From positions 1-25,549 of IMG/VR virus record IMGVR_UViG_3300022514_000001: a stretch of DNA of 25,549 nucleotides, one strand, 5' to 3'. Origin of the DNA: a virus. Below are positions 13,569 through 21,305 of this stretch, one piece after another; within the stretch, counting starts at the first letter, position 1, and the number at the start of each line of letters is the position of its first letter. The translations under genes and the position numbers were made by a program. The notes beneath the pieces were generated by a model, which saw only the letters and a program-made list of their open reading frames with translations, made no database searches and was not told where the DNA came from.

Positions 13569-14531
13569 TTAAATCTTGTGGATAAACGCAACAATCCGGA
13601 TGGCCTTGTTCTCGTACACCCTGGTCCAGTTAGCACCGTTCTCCAACTCCGCGTTCGTCGGGCTGGAGCCGGCAGGAGTGCCCACCCACTTGACACCCCT
13701 GGGGTGCAGGATGAACGTCCGCCGGTTAATCAGGTAGTCCTCACCGGCCAGGGTGTCCCGATCGGTCTCAGTCGGGACGAAACCTACAGGATTACCCTCA
13801 CCGTAAGCAATAGCACCTTCGCCGAAGATGTAAGTAGTGTAAATACCATTCACGGTATCTACAGGGCAGCCATCGTCAACAATAACCCGCTTACCCATAT
13901 AAGTCGGCACCTGCGGGCTGGCGGTGGACGGCTGGATGTACTGGATCAGGTTCTGCTTTGCCAGGGCCGCCTCTACAGCAGAGTGCATGACCACGGCAGT
14001 AAGCTGGTCTTTGGCATCACCCAGGAGCTGGACCGCATCAATGAAGCTGGAAGCAGAAATCTTCTCAGCCCCGCCAGTCAGGCCAGAGATGTCGAGCTTG
14101 TTGCCGGCCATGCTGGCAGAAGCAAATACACCTTTGAGAATCGAAATCAGCGTAGCCTGGTACCGCCGCGCCCAGTAACCGGCCACCAGGTCTCCGATTA
14201 CCCGCATCGGGTCGTCGCCGGCAAGGTTGGCCGCTAGGTCGTTAGCACCCCAGGCTTTACCCCGGCGCAGGATTACAGCCACGTCCTGGCCGGTGCCAAT
14301 CTTATCGGGGGTAAGGGCTGTACTGTCGGACAGTACCTCATCCGCTCCAGTCAGGTCAGTCCAGTAAGGCATATTGATGGTCTTGGCTCCAGAGCTGGCC
14401 AGCCGATCAAATTCTGCGGTCCTCTGAGCAATTCCGCTCTGAAAAATAGCGGCCAATTCCATCGTCCGCTGAACAACGTAAGGGTTGAATACTTCAGGTA
14501 CGATTACGTCCGCAATCTTAGTAACAGCCAT
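13569..14531 (-). CDS. Major capsid protein
   Basis: A 320-aa protein of the coat-protein group found in many Gram-positive siphoviruses. It begins MAVTKIADVIVPEVFNPYVV, then FQSGIAQRTAEFDRLASSGA and INMPYWTDLTGADEVLSDST, and has the conserved internal LRRGKAWGANDLAANLAGDD. The C-terminal half contains DDGCPVDTVNGIYTTYIFGE and LINRRTFILHPRGVKWV, typical for the HK97-like coat fold. No separate protease domain precedes it. Length matches the family (about 290-350). AAGGAGG lies 10 nt before the start. The scaffold gene directly upstream confirms the assignment. Confidence 0.92.
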   Translation of the reverse strand: MAVTKIADVIVPEVFNPYVVQRTMELAAIFQSGIAQRTAEFDRLASSGAKTINMPYWTDLTGADEVLSDSTALTPDKIGTGQDVAVILRRGKAWGANDLAANLAGDDPMRVIGDLVAGYWARRYQATLISILKGVFASASMAGNKLDISGLTGGAEKISASSFIDAVQLLGDAKDQLTAVVMHSAVEAALAKQNLIQYIQPSTASPQVPTYMGKRVIVDDGCPVDTVNGIYTTYIFGEGAIAYGEGNPVGFVPTETDRDTLAGEDYLINRRTFILHPRGVKWVGTPAGSSPTNAELENGANWTRVYENKAIRIVAFIHKI

Positions 14532-14546
14532 CGTCCATCATCCTCC

Positions 14547-15149
14547 TTAGATTTTCACCCCCGCTTCGGCCATAAGCCTTTGAGCCAAAGCAGGATTTTC
14601 TTTGAGAATTTTGGCCTGCATCGTGAGGTTAAAGGTTTCCTTTTTCCAGGGATTCTGCATCCCTCCGGTGTTTGGCGGGTTTGTGCCGCTCCCCACCGTT
14701 TTCCCAGCAGCACCAATCAGCTTCTTCAGCTCCCCGGCGTCCTGCCGTATCTCCTCTTCCGTGGTACCGAAAATGCGGCTGGCCCACGCCTTCAGAAGCC
14801 CCATTTCGTCTAAAACCTTGAGCTTCAGGCTTTCCAGCCGGGCCTCTTGGAGCTGGAGTTCAAGCTCTAGCTGCCGCCGTTCTGCTTCGGCCAGCTTGAC
14901 CTGGAGTTTTTCGGTCTCGCTCATCTGGGCCTCCTTCAGCTTCTTAAGCTCCTCAGCCGCTTTTTTCAGTTCGTCGTAGTCCTTATATTTCTCCCGTTCA
15001 CGCTTTAGGCGTTCAGCTAAGATGCGCTCAAGCTCCTCCTGCGTGAACGTCTTTGGTGGTTCCGGCGGGTTCTGGTTGCCACCCTGGCCGCCGTTGCCAG
15101 GGTTCTGTTCTGGATTTTGATTGGGATTTTGATTGTTGTTGTCAGCCAT
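14547..15149 (-). CDS. Capsid scaffolding protein (DUF4355-like)
   Basis: A 200-aa protein with an Asn/Gln/Pro/Gly-rich N-terminus (residues 1-33), then TFTQEELERILAERLKREREKYKDYDELKK, the classic start of phage scaffolds. A long coiled coil reaches to about residue 115, followed by a helical C-terminus (LKAWASRIFGTTEEEIRQD, ALAQRLMAEAGVKI) that should bind the coat protein. It lies directly upstream of the major capsid gene. It is predicted to shape the procapsid and then leave. Confidence 0.9.
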   Translation of the reverse strand: MADNNNQNPNQNPEQNPGNGGQGGNQNPPEPPKTFTQEELERILAERLKREREKYKDYDELKKAAEELKKLKEAQMSETEKLQVKLAEAERRQLELELQLQEARLESLKLKVLDEMGLLKAWASRIFGTTEEEIRQDAGELKKLIGAAGKTVGSGTNPPNTGGMQNPWKKETFNLTMQAKILKENPALAQRLMAEAGVKI

Positions 15150-15197
15150 CAGTAGTTATCCTCCTTCCGGGTTTTTGCCGGGTTCCCGTACCCGTGA

Positions 15198-15419
15198 TTA
15201 TTCACAGTAAGGGCAAAGAGCCACATAGTGACAGTCGCCCTTTGCGGCCTCCAACAAGCCAAGCTTTTCGATGTAACTCAGCTCGGCCCAAGCTATCTCA
15301 AATGTGCCGTCCCTGTTCTTGATGCACAGCACAAGGCCCTCAATCTCGCCTTGCTCGAATTTCCTGTTCAGTCGGTCAATTGCTTCCCCAACGCTGCCCA
15401 GGCGCACTACCTTGCTCAT
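15198..15419 (-). CDS. 73-aa conserved-looking phage protein
   Basis: I do not recognise this family with certainty. It has an alpha/beta pattern: GSVGEAIDRLNRKFEQGEIEGLVLCIKNRDG, then TFEIAWAELSYIEKLGLLEAA, and ends in CHYVALCPYCE. The first half resembles small proteins found in Clostridia phages that start with a helix and a 'GLVLCIKNRDGTFEIAWA' strand pair. A CPYC pair near the C-terminus could bind metal or act in redox. The start overlaps the preceding gene's stop by one base (TAATG). It lies between minor capsid and scaffold genes but is not an obvious structural protein. Confidence 0.65.
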   Translation of the reverse strand: MSKVVRLGSVGEAIDRLNRKFEQGEIEGLVLCIKNRDGTFEIAWAELSYIEKLGLLEAAKGDCHYVALCPYCE

Positions 15420-15754
15420 TACTTCTCTCCCGCCAACTGCTTAAGGCTCTCAGGCGGTCCCATCTTTGCCTCACGATATAGCCGAATGAGTTTTCGGGCA
15501 GCCTTTCTTTTTACATCAATCGGTGCGTCTACACCGCCCATTCCGCCTGCCAATACCTGAGCTGCTGATATCATCCCGTTTTTATTGTATTTCCCATTAG
15601 GCTCCTTAACGAGCAGTTTGCACTTGCTGGCTACTTTCTCTTCGCCAGGCGGGTTAAGGTCAATAAGACAGGCGGCACAGTATTTTTCGACACTGCCGTA
15701 AGCTTCTACAGTTTTTGAGATTTCTCCCCACGACCGATTGCTAAACTCAGCCAC
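15419..15754 (-). CDS. 111-aa phage protein (DUF6582-like)
   Basis: The C-terminal part, KCKLLVKEPNGKYNKNGMISAAQVLAG, followed by KRKAARKLIRLYREAKMGPPESLKQL, resembles the DUF6582-type region often attached to phage XkdF-like or protease proteins near the capsid genes ('LPV.EPdG..n.nG..aA...L.....A...L..LY......PPeSL'). It could therefore aid head maturation, but no catalytic residues are visible. The start is GTG 15754-15752 with GAGGTG 7 nt upstream; an ATG between them is in a short dead frame. An opposite-strand gene lies upstream. Confidence 0.6.
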   Translation of the reverse strand: MAEFSNRSWGEISKTVEAYGSVEKYCAACLIDLNPPGEEKVASKCKLLVKEPNGKYNKNGMISAAQVLAGGMGGVDAPIDVKRKAARKLIRLYREAKMGPPESLKQLAGEK

Positions 15755-15835
15755 CAGCCATCACCTCTTTTTTCTTTTAGACAGTTGCAGGTTTCAAAAA
15801 TTACCTGGCAAATAGTTAGTAACAGGGGTGGTTTT

Positions 15836-16168
15836 ATGGATTGGATTGACCCAAACTGGACCTTAGCCAACGACAAGCTGTCAGTCCACGTCGGCATCAA
15901 TACCCGCCTGTGGCTGTGCCGCAAACAGGGCCTGATCCCCGTCTGCATCCTCCTGGGGAAGGAACATACCCGCCTGTTTATGAAGGAACGGGGTTGGAAA
16001 GTAATCCCCAAAGGCCAGCATTACTACTCCCGCCGCTGCATCCCCATTATTTTCAATGTGCCCGGGCTGTACGGCATCGCGGTGGAAGCTATCCCGAAGC
16101 CGCCAAAGCGGGCAAGTAAAGGCCGTAAGCGTGCCGGCAGTTCGGGTGAAACAAGCCCGCATCTTTAG
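15836..16168 (+). CDS. Opposite-strand 110-aa protein of unknown function
   Basis: This is the only plus-strand gene I accept in the prophage. From ATG 15836 (GGGGTGG 4 nt upstream) it reads MDWIDPNWTLANDKLSVHVG, LWLCRKQGLIPVCILLGKEH, RLFMKERGWKVIPKGQHYYS, IPIIFNVPGLYGIAVEAIPK and a basic tail. Alternating hydrophobic and charged residues and normal codon use point to a folded protein rather than a shadow frame, and no other gene covers 15836-16088. Its 3' end overlaps the minor capsid gene by 80 nt, tail to tail. It may be a moron-type gene expressed on its own, for example in the lysogen. No family is recognised. Confidence 0.65.
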   Translation: MDWIDPNWTLANDKLSVHVGINTRLWLCRKQGLIPVCILLGKEHTRLFMKERGWKVIPKGQHYYSRRCIPIIFNVPGLYGIAVEAIPKPPKRASKGRKRAGSSGETSPHL

Positions 16169-16907
16169 CCTGTTGCAGTGTTGGATATCCCGGTGTCCTC
16201 CCGGTAAGGCTTAATATCTTGCCCTGCCATGGCTGACACTTCTCGCAGGCCCCCCGGTGCGTGCTCACCTTGACCAGGTCATGACCGTGCTCCAACAGCC
16301 GGTTCGCCGTGCCCTGCAGGTGCGCCTCCATCGTGGTAGTGCGGGCCACCATGTTAGCATAGGTTCTCATGTTCCACTCCCTGTTGGCCGCGTCCTTAAA
16401 CCCCGTAACACCTCGCTCTGCCAGCATCTCCCGGTACTGCTTCGCTACCTGCTGCCAGGTTTTGTAGCCGATAACACTGCCTCGAACGGCCTCAAGGGCC
16501 AGGGTTCGGTATATATCGTCAACCCGGCGGCCAATAGTAAGAACCACATCGTCAAAGCGGTTGTAAGCTGTTTCAGCCAGCACCTGGACAGCCTGCTGGT
16601 GAATGGCACCGAATCCGACCACAACCTGGCCAATAGCTATAATCTGAGTATCAACTGCCTGGGTGCTGGCCACGTAAACCCGGGGGATGGCCTCCTCACA
16701 CCACTGCCTGGAGCCGTTGCGCAGGTCTTCCAAAATAGCCCGCACGTTAGCAAGCATAGCCTGCAGATACTCGATTTTATTGCCACGTAACAATGCCCGG
16801 TTAATCTCGTTTAAGATTTCCCGCTCGGCTTCGGTATAAAGCTGCACCAGCCGGGCCACTTCGTCATCGCTGAAACGGACCAGCCTTTCATCCGGCCCCC
16901 GGGCCAT
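16089..16907 (-). CDS. Minor capsid protein 2 (Mu F / SPP1 gp7-type)
   Basis: A 272-aa protein. The N-terminal half is helical (DDEVARLVQLYTEAEREILN, EYLQAMLANVRAILEDLRNG). The C-terminal half has the Phage_min_cap2/Mu F signature: EWNMRTYANMVARTTTMEAH, STHRGACEKCQPWQGKILSL, PGYPTLQQAKDAGLFHPNCRH. The CxxC...HPNCRH residues probably bind zinc. Such proteins sit inside the head near the portal and affect DNA ejection. It is coupled to the portal gene through TAATG. The gene is somewhat short for the family, with the family's end motif close to the stop, and it overlaps the plus-strand gene at its 3' end. Confidence 0.88.
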   Translation of the reverse strand: MARGPDERLVRFSDDEVARLVQLYTEAEREILNEINRALLRGNKIEYLQAMLANVRAILEDLRNGSRQWCEEAIPRVYVASTQAVDTQIIAIGQVVVGFGAIHQQAVQVLAETAYNRFDDVVLTIGRRVDDIYRTLALEAVRGSVIGYKTWQQVAKQYREMLAERGVTGFKDAANREWNMRTYANMVARTTTMEAHLQGTANRLLEHGHDLVKVSTHRGACEKCQPWQGKILSLTGRTPGYPTLQQAKDAGLFHPNCRHAYGLYLPALAASG

Positions 16908-18322
16908 TATTCACCACCGCCCTGGCCTGCGGCGGCAGGCAGTGTTATCCTGGGCGGCTGCGGCGCCGTTTGTTGCTGCTTGCCCCTTATGCGTTCGACC
17001 TCCTGTTGCAGGGCCTCGCCTTCCAGACCGTCCAACCGCTTCAAAGAGCTTTCCAAGCTGCTAAGGCCTGCAGTGTATCTCTGCACTTCATTTTCTACTG
17101 CCTCTTTATCATCCTGCGGTAAGCCATCCTGCCACGTGATGTGGATGTTTTCCAGCTTCACCGCTCCCGGCATCCCCTGGGCCACCTCCAGGGCCGAGGC
17201 CAGCTGCAGGACCTTCTTCAGTGCCGGGTCAAACCTCATGCGGATCCGGTTTGTTTTTGCCAGCGGCGCCATCATCAGCCGGCGCAAGGCTGAACCACTT
17301 TCAGCCAATCCCGATTTAAGCTGCCCAAAGGCCGCGGCGCTGGTTTCGCTCAGGATGTAAAGCTGCTCCATCAGGAGTTCAATCTGCCGGAAAGCCGCCT
17401 CCAACTGGCCGTCCCATGTGACGTAGCCCGGGGGTTCCTCTCCTTGCCCAACCGGGAAATATTTGCCGCCTCCCCGGAATGTCCATTCGCCCGTCTTGGG
17501 GTCTTGCTCCAGGGCTGTATCCGGGCCGTACATGTTCGGGTCGGCGTGCTTATCGAGGATGCGGCTTATCTGAGCTACCCGAATTTCTAACTCCTGAATG
17601 ATGCTGTCCAGGTCGCTGTAGTCATCCAGACCGGTAATACGGTCGGTGGTGAGGATGTTGTTCACCGGGATTACCAGGAAGTCGTCAACGCCGGTCTCCT
17701 GCTCTTCCCGCTCCTGCTCGGCGGCTATCATCCCATCCCGGAGCAGGTAGGTGGCGGTAGTTATCTTGCCACGTTCATGGATTTCCGCCTTGAGATAGGT
17801 CTGCTTTCGAGTACCGAAAAGACCTTTCTCCTCCACGTCGTAGGTATAGGCCAGTACGTGGGCCACAATCTCCTTTACATTGTCGGGCTTGACCACCGGG
17901 AACCACACTGCAGGCTGCTGGGCCTCGATTATCCCCCGCTTGTCGAAGCGCACCTTGAAGATGCCCGTGCCGTAGCGGGAAACGTCCAGGGCCACCTCAT
18001 AGGCCACGTTAATGAGGTCATTGTCCCGGACAAGCCGTTCAACCGCCTGCTGCTCCGGCGTGTTTTTGTCGCCCGCCGAGATGCGCGGCGGCTCGCCCAA
18101 AAGCAGGTCGGCCCAAAGTGTACTGAGCCGCTTGTGCCAGTTGAGGATGATCTCCAGCGTGGCCTGCTGGTCTTCCCGCAACAGCCGCACCCAGTCTTTA
18201 AAAACCTGGTCGTGCTTGCCCTCGAACAGCTTGCGGTTGTTGTCGTACAGTGTTAACCGCTCCACCTCAGTGGGCGGCGGCCAGGCTTTGCCGGGTTGTA
18301 GAAAGTTCATGTCTGTAAGCAA
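16907..18322 (-). CDS. Portal protein (SPP1 gp6-type)
   Basis: A 471-aa protein forming the dodecameric ring at the unique vertex, through which DNA enters and leaves. Typical elements are: N-terminal VERLTLYDNNRKLFEGKHDQVF, then HKRLSTLWADLLLGEPPRIS, SRYGTGIFKVRFDKRG, the GLDDYSDLDSIIQELEIRVAQISRILDKHADPNM stem region and SETSAAAFGQLKSGLAESGSALRRLMMAPL. The C-terminus is Gln/Pro-rich. The TTG start (18322) has GGTGAT upstream; ATG 18310 lacks a site. It follows the large terminase by 5 nt. Confidence 0.93.
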   Translation of the reverse strand: MLTDMNFLQPGKAWPPPTEVERLTLYDNNRKLFEGKHDQVFKDWVRLLREDQQATLEIILNWHKRLSTLWADLLLGEPPRISAGDKNTPEQQAVERLVRDNDLINVAYEVALDVSRYGTGIFKVRFDKRGIIEAQQPAVWFPVVKPDNVKEIVAHVLAYTYDVEEKGLFGTRKQTYLKAEIHERGKITTATYLLRDGMIAAEQEREEQETGVDDFLVIPVNNILTTDRITGLDDYSDLDSIIQELEIRVAQISRILDKHADPNMYGPDTALEQDPKTGEWTFRGGGKYFPVGQGEEPPGYVTWDGQLEAAFRQIELLMEQLYILSETSAAAFGQLKSGLAESGSALRRLMMAPLAKTNRIRMRFDPALKKVLQLASALEVAQGMPGAVKLENIHITWQDGLPQDDKEAVENEVQRYTAGLSSLESSLKRLDGLEGEALQQEVERIRGKQQQTAPQPPRITLPAAAGQGGGE

Positions 18323-18327
18323 CTACA

Positions 18328-19551
18328 TCACCAGCCTTTTGGCTTCGATACCGGACCGGTTCTTGCTCGCCGGAAGTGGCTGTATAAAGCGTATCTGTTC
18401 CGGTCCATAGCATGGTCGTTCTGTTTCAAAGGCTTGTCTTCGCCCCTTAACTGCGCTTTCGGGTCCCATACGTAGGAGTTAAACTCCTTAATCGTATGCT
18501 TGCAGTTCGGGCTAACAAAAAACCGCTCCTGGGTCAGCATGGACGCCACGAAGCGGATACCGTCTATCACGTCATTATCAGCATCTTTTACCCTGAAACC
18601 GCGCTTCCGAAGCTCAGCAATAAAGCTGGCAGCTGAAGGGTCAACGTAAATCGCTTCCGGCCGAATTTCACCAAGCCATTCCTTAAAGTCATCTGCATAT
18701 TCCGCATCAGTTTTTTGCCGGCCGGTCGCTCTGGCATCGTACCAGTATTCCCGGGTCAGGTAAACCACGGGCTTTGAACTATCATGCCAGCCATACAGTC
18801 CGAAGGTGCATGGGTTACTGGTGCCGTAGTCAACTGCCACGATAAACCGTTTCAGGTCTTGTGGTGCTGGCCTGACATGTTTCGCATCATCCCACATGTC
18901 ATAGATAGCACCTTCAGCGAGCACCCACAGGCCTAGGATAAACCGCTTATACCAGAGGCCGGTGTATTCCTTCTTAAGGGCTTCGACGTAGGCCGGGTCG
19001 AGATTCAAGTTATCCTCCAGGGTGAAATGCCAGCTTTTTAGGTTTAGCTCCCCAGCCCGGTCGAGATAGTTAACCTTGAGCCAGTGATACGGCGAATCCG
19101 GGTTTGTAGTCCCAAACAGCTTTGCCCCCGGCACAGAGAGCCGGGAGAGCAGCATGGTGAAGAAGCTTTCCGGCCAGAGGCTCAATTCATCGCCGTATGC
19201 CCCGGCCAAAGTGAGGCCCTGAATTTTCCCCGCCGCCCGCTCGTCGTTGGCACCGGCGATATATACCCGCCGGCCAAATAACTGGCCCTCTCCGGCACCG
19301 ATTTTGTAGCGGAAATTCTTGCTCCCAACAATATGCTCAAGCGGGTCGAGGATATTCCTTTTCAGGGTGCGTTCAGTCTTACCCACCATGAGCAGGTCGC
19401 CAGGCGGGCCGTCCCGCAGGTATAGCAGCCAGCGCACCAAGCTGCAGATTGTTTTGCTGGAGCGAACGGAACCTTCCCAGATATTTATGCGGGCATTAGA
19501 TTCCCGGATAGACTGCAGGCCCTTGCGTGAGAATTTGCCCCAATTAAACAT
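18328..19551 (-). CDS. terL: Terminase large subunit (PBSX type)
   Basis: A 407-aa ATP-driven packaging motor and nuclease. Walker A is GSVRSSKT at residues 27-34, a PBSX/SPP1-type variant. Walker B is AYGDE (D121, E122). The coupling motif FGTTNPDSPYHW follows. The nuclease half shows acidic residues in IVAVDYGTSNP and EAIYVDPSAASF, and ends with the DHAMDRNRYALYS motif usual for this group. ATG 19551 overlaps the small-subunit stop as TGATG and has AGGTGA 6 nt upstream; a GTG one codon earlier is less well placed. The relationship suggests headful (pac) packaging, as in SPP1. Confidence 0.95.
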   Translation of the reverse strand: MFNWGKFSRKGLQSIRESNARINIWEGSVRSSKTICSLVRWLLYLRDGPPGDLLMVGKTERTLKRNILDPLEHIVGSKNFRYKIGAGEGQLFGRRVYIAGANDERAAGKIQGLTLAGAYGDELSLWPESFFTMLLSRLSVPGAKLFGTTNPDSPYHWLKVNYLDRAGELNLKSWHFTLEDNLNLDPAYVEALKKEYTGLWYKRFILGLWVLAEGAIYDMWDDAKHVRPAPQDLKRFIVAVDYGTSNPCTFGLYGWHDSSKPVVYLTREYWYDARATGRQKTDAEYADDFKEWLGEIRPEAIYVDPSAASFIAELRKRGFRVKDADNDVIDGIRFVASMLTQERFFVSPNCKHTIKEFNSYVWDPKAQLRGEDKPLKQNDHAMDRNRYALYSHFRRARTGPVSKPKGW

Positions 19552-20138
19552 CACGCATCACCTGCGTGTTCCCGGGCGCTCTCCTCAATGGCCCTGGCAA
19601 GCTCGTCCAGACTGCTGCCCTCCTGGCCGGCCAGCTCGGTTTCGAGGCGGTGCTTAATCTCAATCATCCGGGCCTTTTGCGCCTGCACCCGGGTCAAGGC
19701 CTCTTCGATGGCCTGAATTTGGCCTAATACTGCCTGGTATTTTTCTGTAGTAAGGTCTGTTCGCTTACCTTTCTCGATACCTCTCTTTTGCTCGATTTCT
19801 ACTGTCGTATGGGTTTGTTTTCTTAAGTCCTCAATTCGCTTGAGCATCCGGCGTTCCCGGATAGACAACAGGCGGATTTCCTCGTTTACTTGGGCCAGTT
19901 TATCCACGTTAACCTGGTAGTAAAGCTCCCGCTCATCATCAGGGAGTACATCCAGCCAGATTGCTTCGTGTTCGCCTGTTTTTACGGCATTTTTGTTGCG
20001 TTTCGGCGCCCCGCCCGGGTTCTTTGCGTTGGCTCCGTGATAATAGCAGACGTCATATCCCGGGGCGGCCCAACGCTTGCACCGTTCACCTGTTCTTTTT
20101 GATGTGGCAGTACACTGCTGCCGACGCGGTTGGGCCAT
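19551..20138 (-). CDS. terS: Terminase small subunit
   Basis: A 195-aa protein upstream of the large terminase. The N-terminus has a Cys/His cluster, CTATSKRTGERCKRWAAPG, then DVCYYHGANAKNPGG, the HGG-type motif seen at the start of many phage small terminases; three Cys and one His could hold zinc. A KNAVKTGEHEAIWLDVLP segment leads to a long coiled coil for oligomerisation. It recognises the packaging site and feeds DNA to the motor. AGGAGG is only 1-2 nt from the ATG; GGTGA 6 nt upstream is a better-spaced site. It is the first gene of the late operon behind the promoter at 20208-20258. Confidence 0.85.
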   Translation of the reverse strand: MAQPRRQQCTATSKRTGERCKRWAAPGYDVCYYHGANAKNPGGAPKRNKNAVKTGEHEAIWLDVLPDDERELYYQVNVDKLAQVNEEIRLLSIRERRMLKRIEDLRKQTHTTVEIEQKRGIEKGKRTDLTTEKYQAVLGQIQAIEEALTRVQAQKARMIEIKHRLETELAGQEGSSLDELARAIEESAREHAGDA

Positions 20139-20175
20139 CCCTCCTCACCGCCTACATCCAAGAGGGTTGTTTTAT

Positions 20176-20205
20176 CAAACACAAAAGCCGCCCTCGCGGA
20201 CGGCT
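20176..20205 (-). terminator. Hairpin-T terminator or attenuator at the head of the late operon
   Basis: On the minus strand AGCCGTCC pairs with GGGCGGCT (8 bp, one G-T pair) around a GCGA tetraloop and is followed by TTTGTGTTTG. It can end transcription coming from the early operon. It also begins only about 4 nt after the predicted start of the late promoter, so it could attenuate late transcription or cap its 5' end. Confidence 0.65.
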
Positions 20206-20207
20206 CC

Positions 20208-20258
20208 TGGTAGCATTATAGCACACTATCCCTATATTTTTCTCGACGAGAAAAATAT
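20208..20258 (-). promoter_or_regulatory. Late-operon promoter with 25-bp operator palindrome
   Basis: An extended -10 element, TGCTATAAT (TATAAT at 20220-20215), sits in front of the terminase operon. There is no TTGACA-like -35 element. Instead a perfect palindrome occupies 20234-20258: arms ATATTTTTCTCG and CGAGAAAAATAT around one central base, with its proximal arm over the -35 position. This is the arrangement expected of an activator-dependent phage late promoter. The likely regulator is the RinA/ArpU-like product of the gene ending one base before the palindrome. Start of transcription is predicted near 20208. Confidence 0.65.
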
Positions 20259-20765
20259 TCACAAAAGCCCTTTCTTCGCTGCCAGCCTCGCCGTATAGTT
20301 AACTATTTTGTCCCACCACTCGTGAAACGTAGCTGGACTGTTTATCCAAACGTCCTCTTCCTGCTTATTAAGCCTGGCAGCCACTTCCTGTGCAAATCTT
20401 CTTTGGACATATGGCACCCAGGTAGGCCTTCCCCGGCCGCCGCTTTTACTAAATCGACACTCCCTCCGTAAGCGCAGAAATATTTGCAACTTCCATGGCA
20501 GCCGGCGCTCTACCTCCTCAACAAGGGCCAGCCAGCGCTCAGTTTCCTGTAAGTCAGCCAGCTTCTGTCCCTTGCGCCCGGTTGGGTCACCCACCACGAC
20601 ATTTTTGCCCCCGGGCATGGCGTCAGAAAGACAAGGCGGCGATGAATGCAATATAGCTTCCCTTTGATTTAAGTATTCTTGTTTCCGCTCGTGATAATAA
20701 AGCAACCACCCTGCCACAATGCGATTATCATTTTTTATTTCAGTTTCAAGCGCCTTGGCTGCCAT
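20259..20765 (-). CDS. RinA/ArpU-like late transcription regulator
   Basis: A 168-aa protein. YYHERKQEYLNQREAILHSS, an internal GDPTGRKGQKLADLQETERW, and a C-terminal half ending FHEWWDKIVNYTARLAAKKGL follow the layout of the small sigma-like phage activators (RinA, ArpU, Xpf group) that switch on the late operon. LPWKLQIFLRLRRECRFS and RRFAQEVAARLNKQEEDVWI would form the helix-turn-helix. Its position, last before the terminase genes, is exactly that of RinA. ATG 20765 and the TTG just upstream (20768) are both possible, with GGAGGG ahead of them. Family assignment is by layout and position. Confidence 0.7.
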   Translation of the reverse strand: MAAKALETEIKNDNRIVAGWLLYYHERKQEYLNQREAILHSSPPCLSDAMPGGKNVVVGDPTGRKGQKLADLQETERWLALVEEVERRLPWKLQIFLRLRRECRFSKSGGRGRPTWVPYVQRRFAQEVAARLNKQEEDVWINSPATFHEWWDKIVNYTARLAAKKGLL

Positions 20766-20789
20766 CAAAGGTACATCCCTCCTACTTGA

Positions 20790-20948
20790 TTACGCTTTTT
20801 CTCTGGACACCTGCTGAAGTTCTCCTTTGTCGTTTGTTTCTCCCTTCCCTGGTTCTCTAAGCCTCAACTCAAAACCGGCCCAATAATACTTCTTTTTTGT
20901 TTCGGATCTCAGTTCATTTTTTTGGTTTTCCAGTTGCCGCAGAGTCAA
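20790..20948 (-). CDS. 52-aa unknown protein with TTG start
   Basis: This ORF begins at TTG 20948-20946, directly after the stop codon of the RusA-like gene, with GAGGTG (last codons of that gene) 6 nt upstream. It reads TLRQLENQKNELRSETKKKY, then YWAGFELRLREPGKGE, and ends with SREKA at TAA 20792-20790. It is a charged helix followed by a polar tail. It fills the gap between resolvase and late regulator genes. Function unknown; the immediate coupling to the upstream gene is the main support. Confidence 0.55.
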   Translation of the reverse strand: MTLRQLENQKNELRSETKKKYYWAGFELRLREPGKGETNDKGELQQVSREKA

Positions 20949-21305
20949 CTAGCCCACCTCCCGTATAATCACTTCGGCCCGCTCTTCCGCCTTCGATGTA
21001 ACCGCATGCCGTCTCACTCTGCCCTCCACCACCTGCTGGTCGTCGATCCAGGCCACTCCATTTAACCCATCACAGATGGCCTTGGCGTAGTTGTCCCAGT
21101 CTCCAGCCTGACCACGTACGTAGATGTCTATCTCCACCGCCACCGGCCGGTCTGTCATCCGCACGCCGGCGGCTTTCGCGCACCATCCCACTACGCCTTT
21201 ATAAATCAGGTACCGTTTTGCCTGGCGCTTCACGAATTTCCCGCGGCGTGTCATCCGTGCAGCTGGCACCGGCCGGCCGGGAATGGTGATTTTAATCTCA
21301 TTCAT
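20949..21305 (-). CDS. RusA-like Holliday junction resolvase
   Basis: A 118-aa endonuclease. It opens with IKITIPGRPVPAARMTRRGK, then IDIYVRGQAGDWDNYAKAIC and DGLNGVAWIDDQQVVEGRVR. The acidic residues of the RusA active site (D69/D71, D79, D88/D89) and a lysine are in place. RusA enzymes cut four-way junctions in recombination intermediates; phages use them to resolve branched DNA before packaging. It overlaps the parB stop in ATGA, so translation is coupled. Confidence 0.9.
   Translation of the reverse strand: MNEIKITIPGRPVPAARMTRRGKFVKRQAKRYLIYKGVVGWCAKAAGVRMTDRPVAVEIDIYVRGQAGDWDNYAKAICDGLNGVAWIDDQQVVEGRVRRHAVTSKAEERAEVIIREVG

Noticed and set aside
13485-14237. Plus-strand ORF of 250 codons
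   Set aside because: It is antisense to the major capsid gene, where GC-biased third positions keep the opposite frame open.
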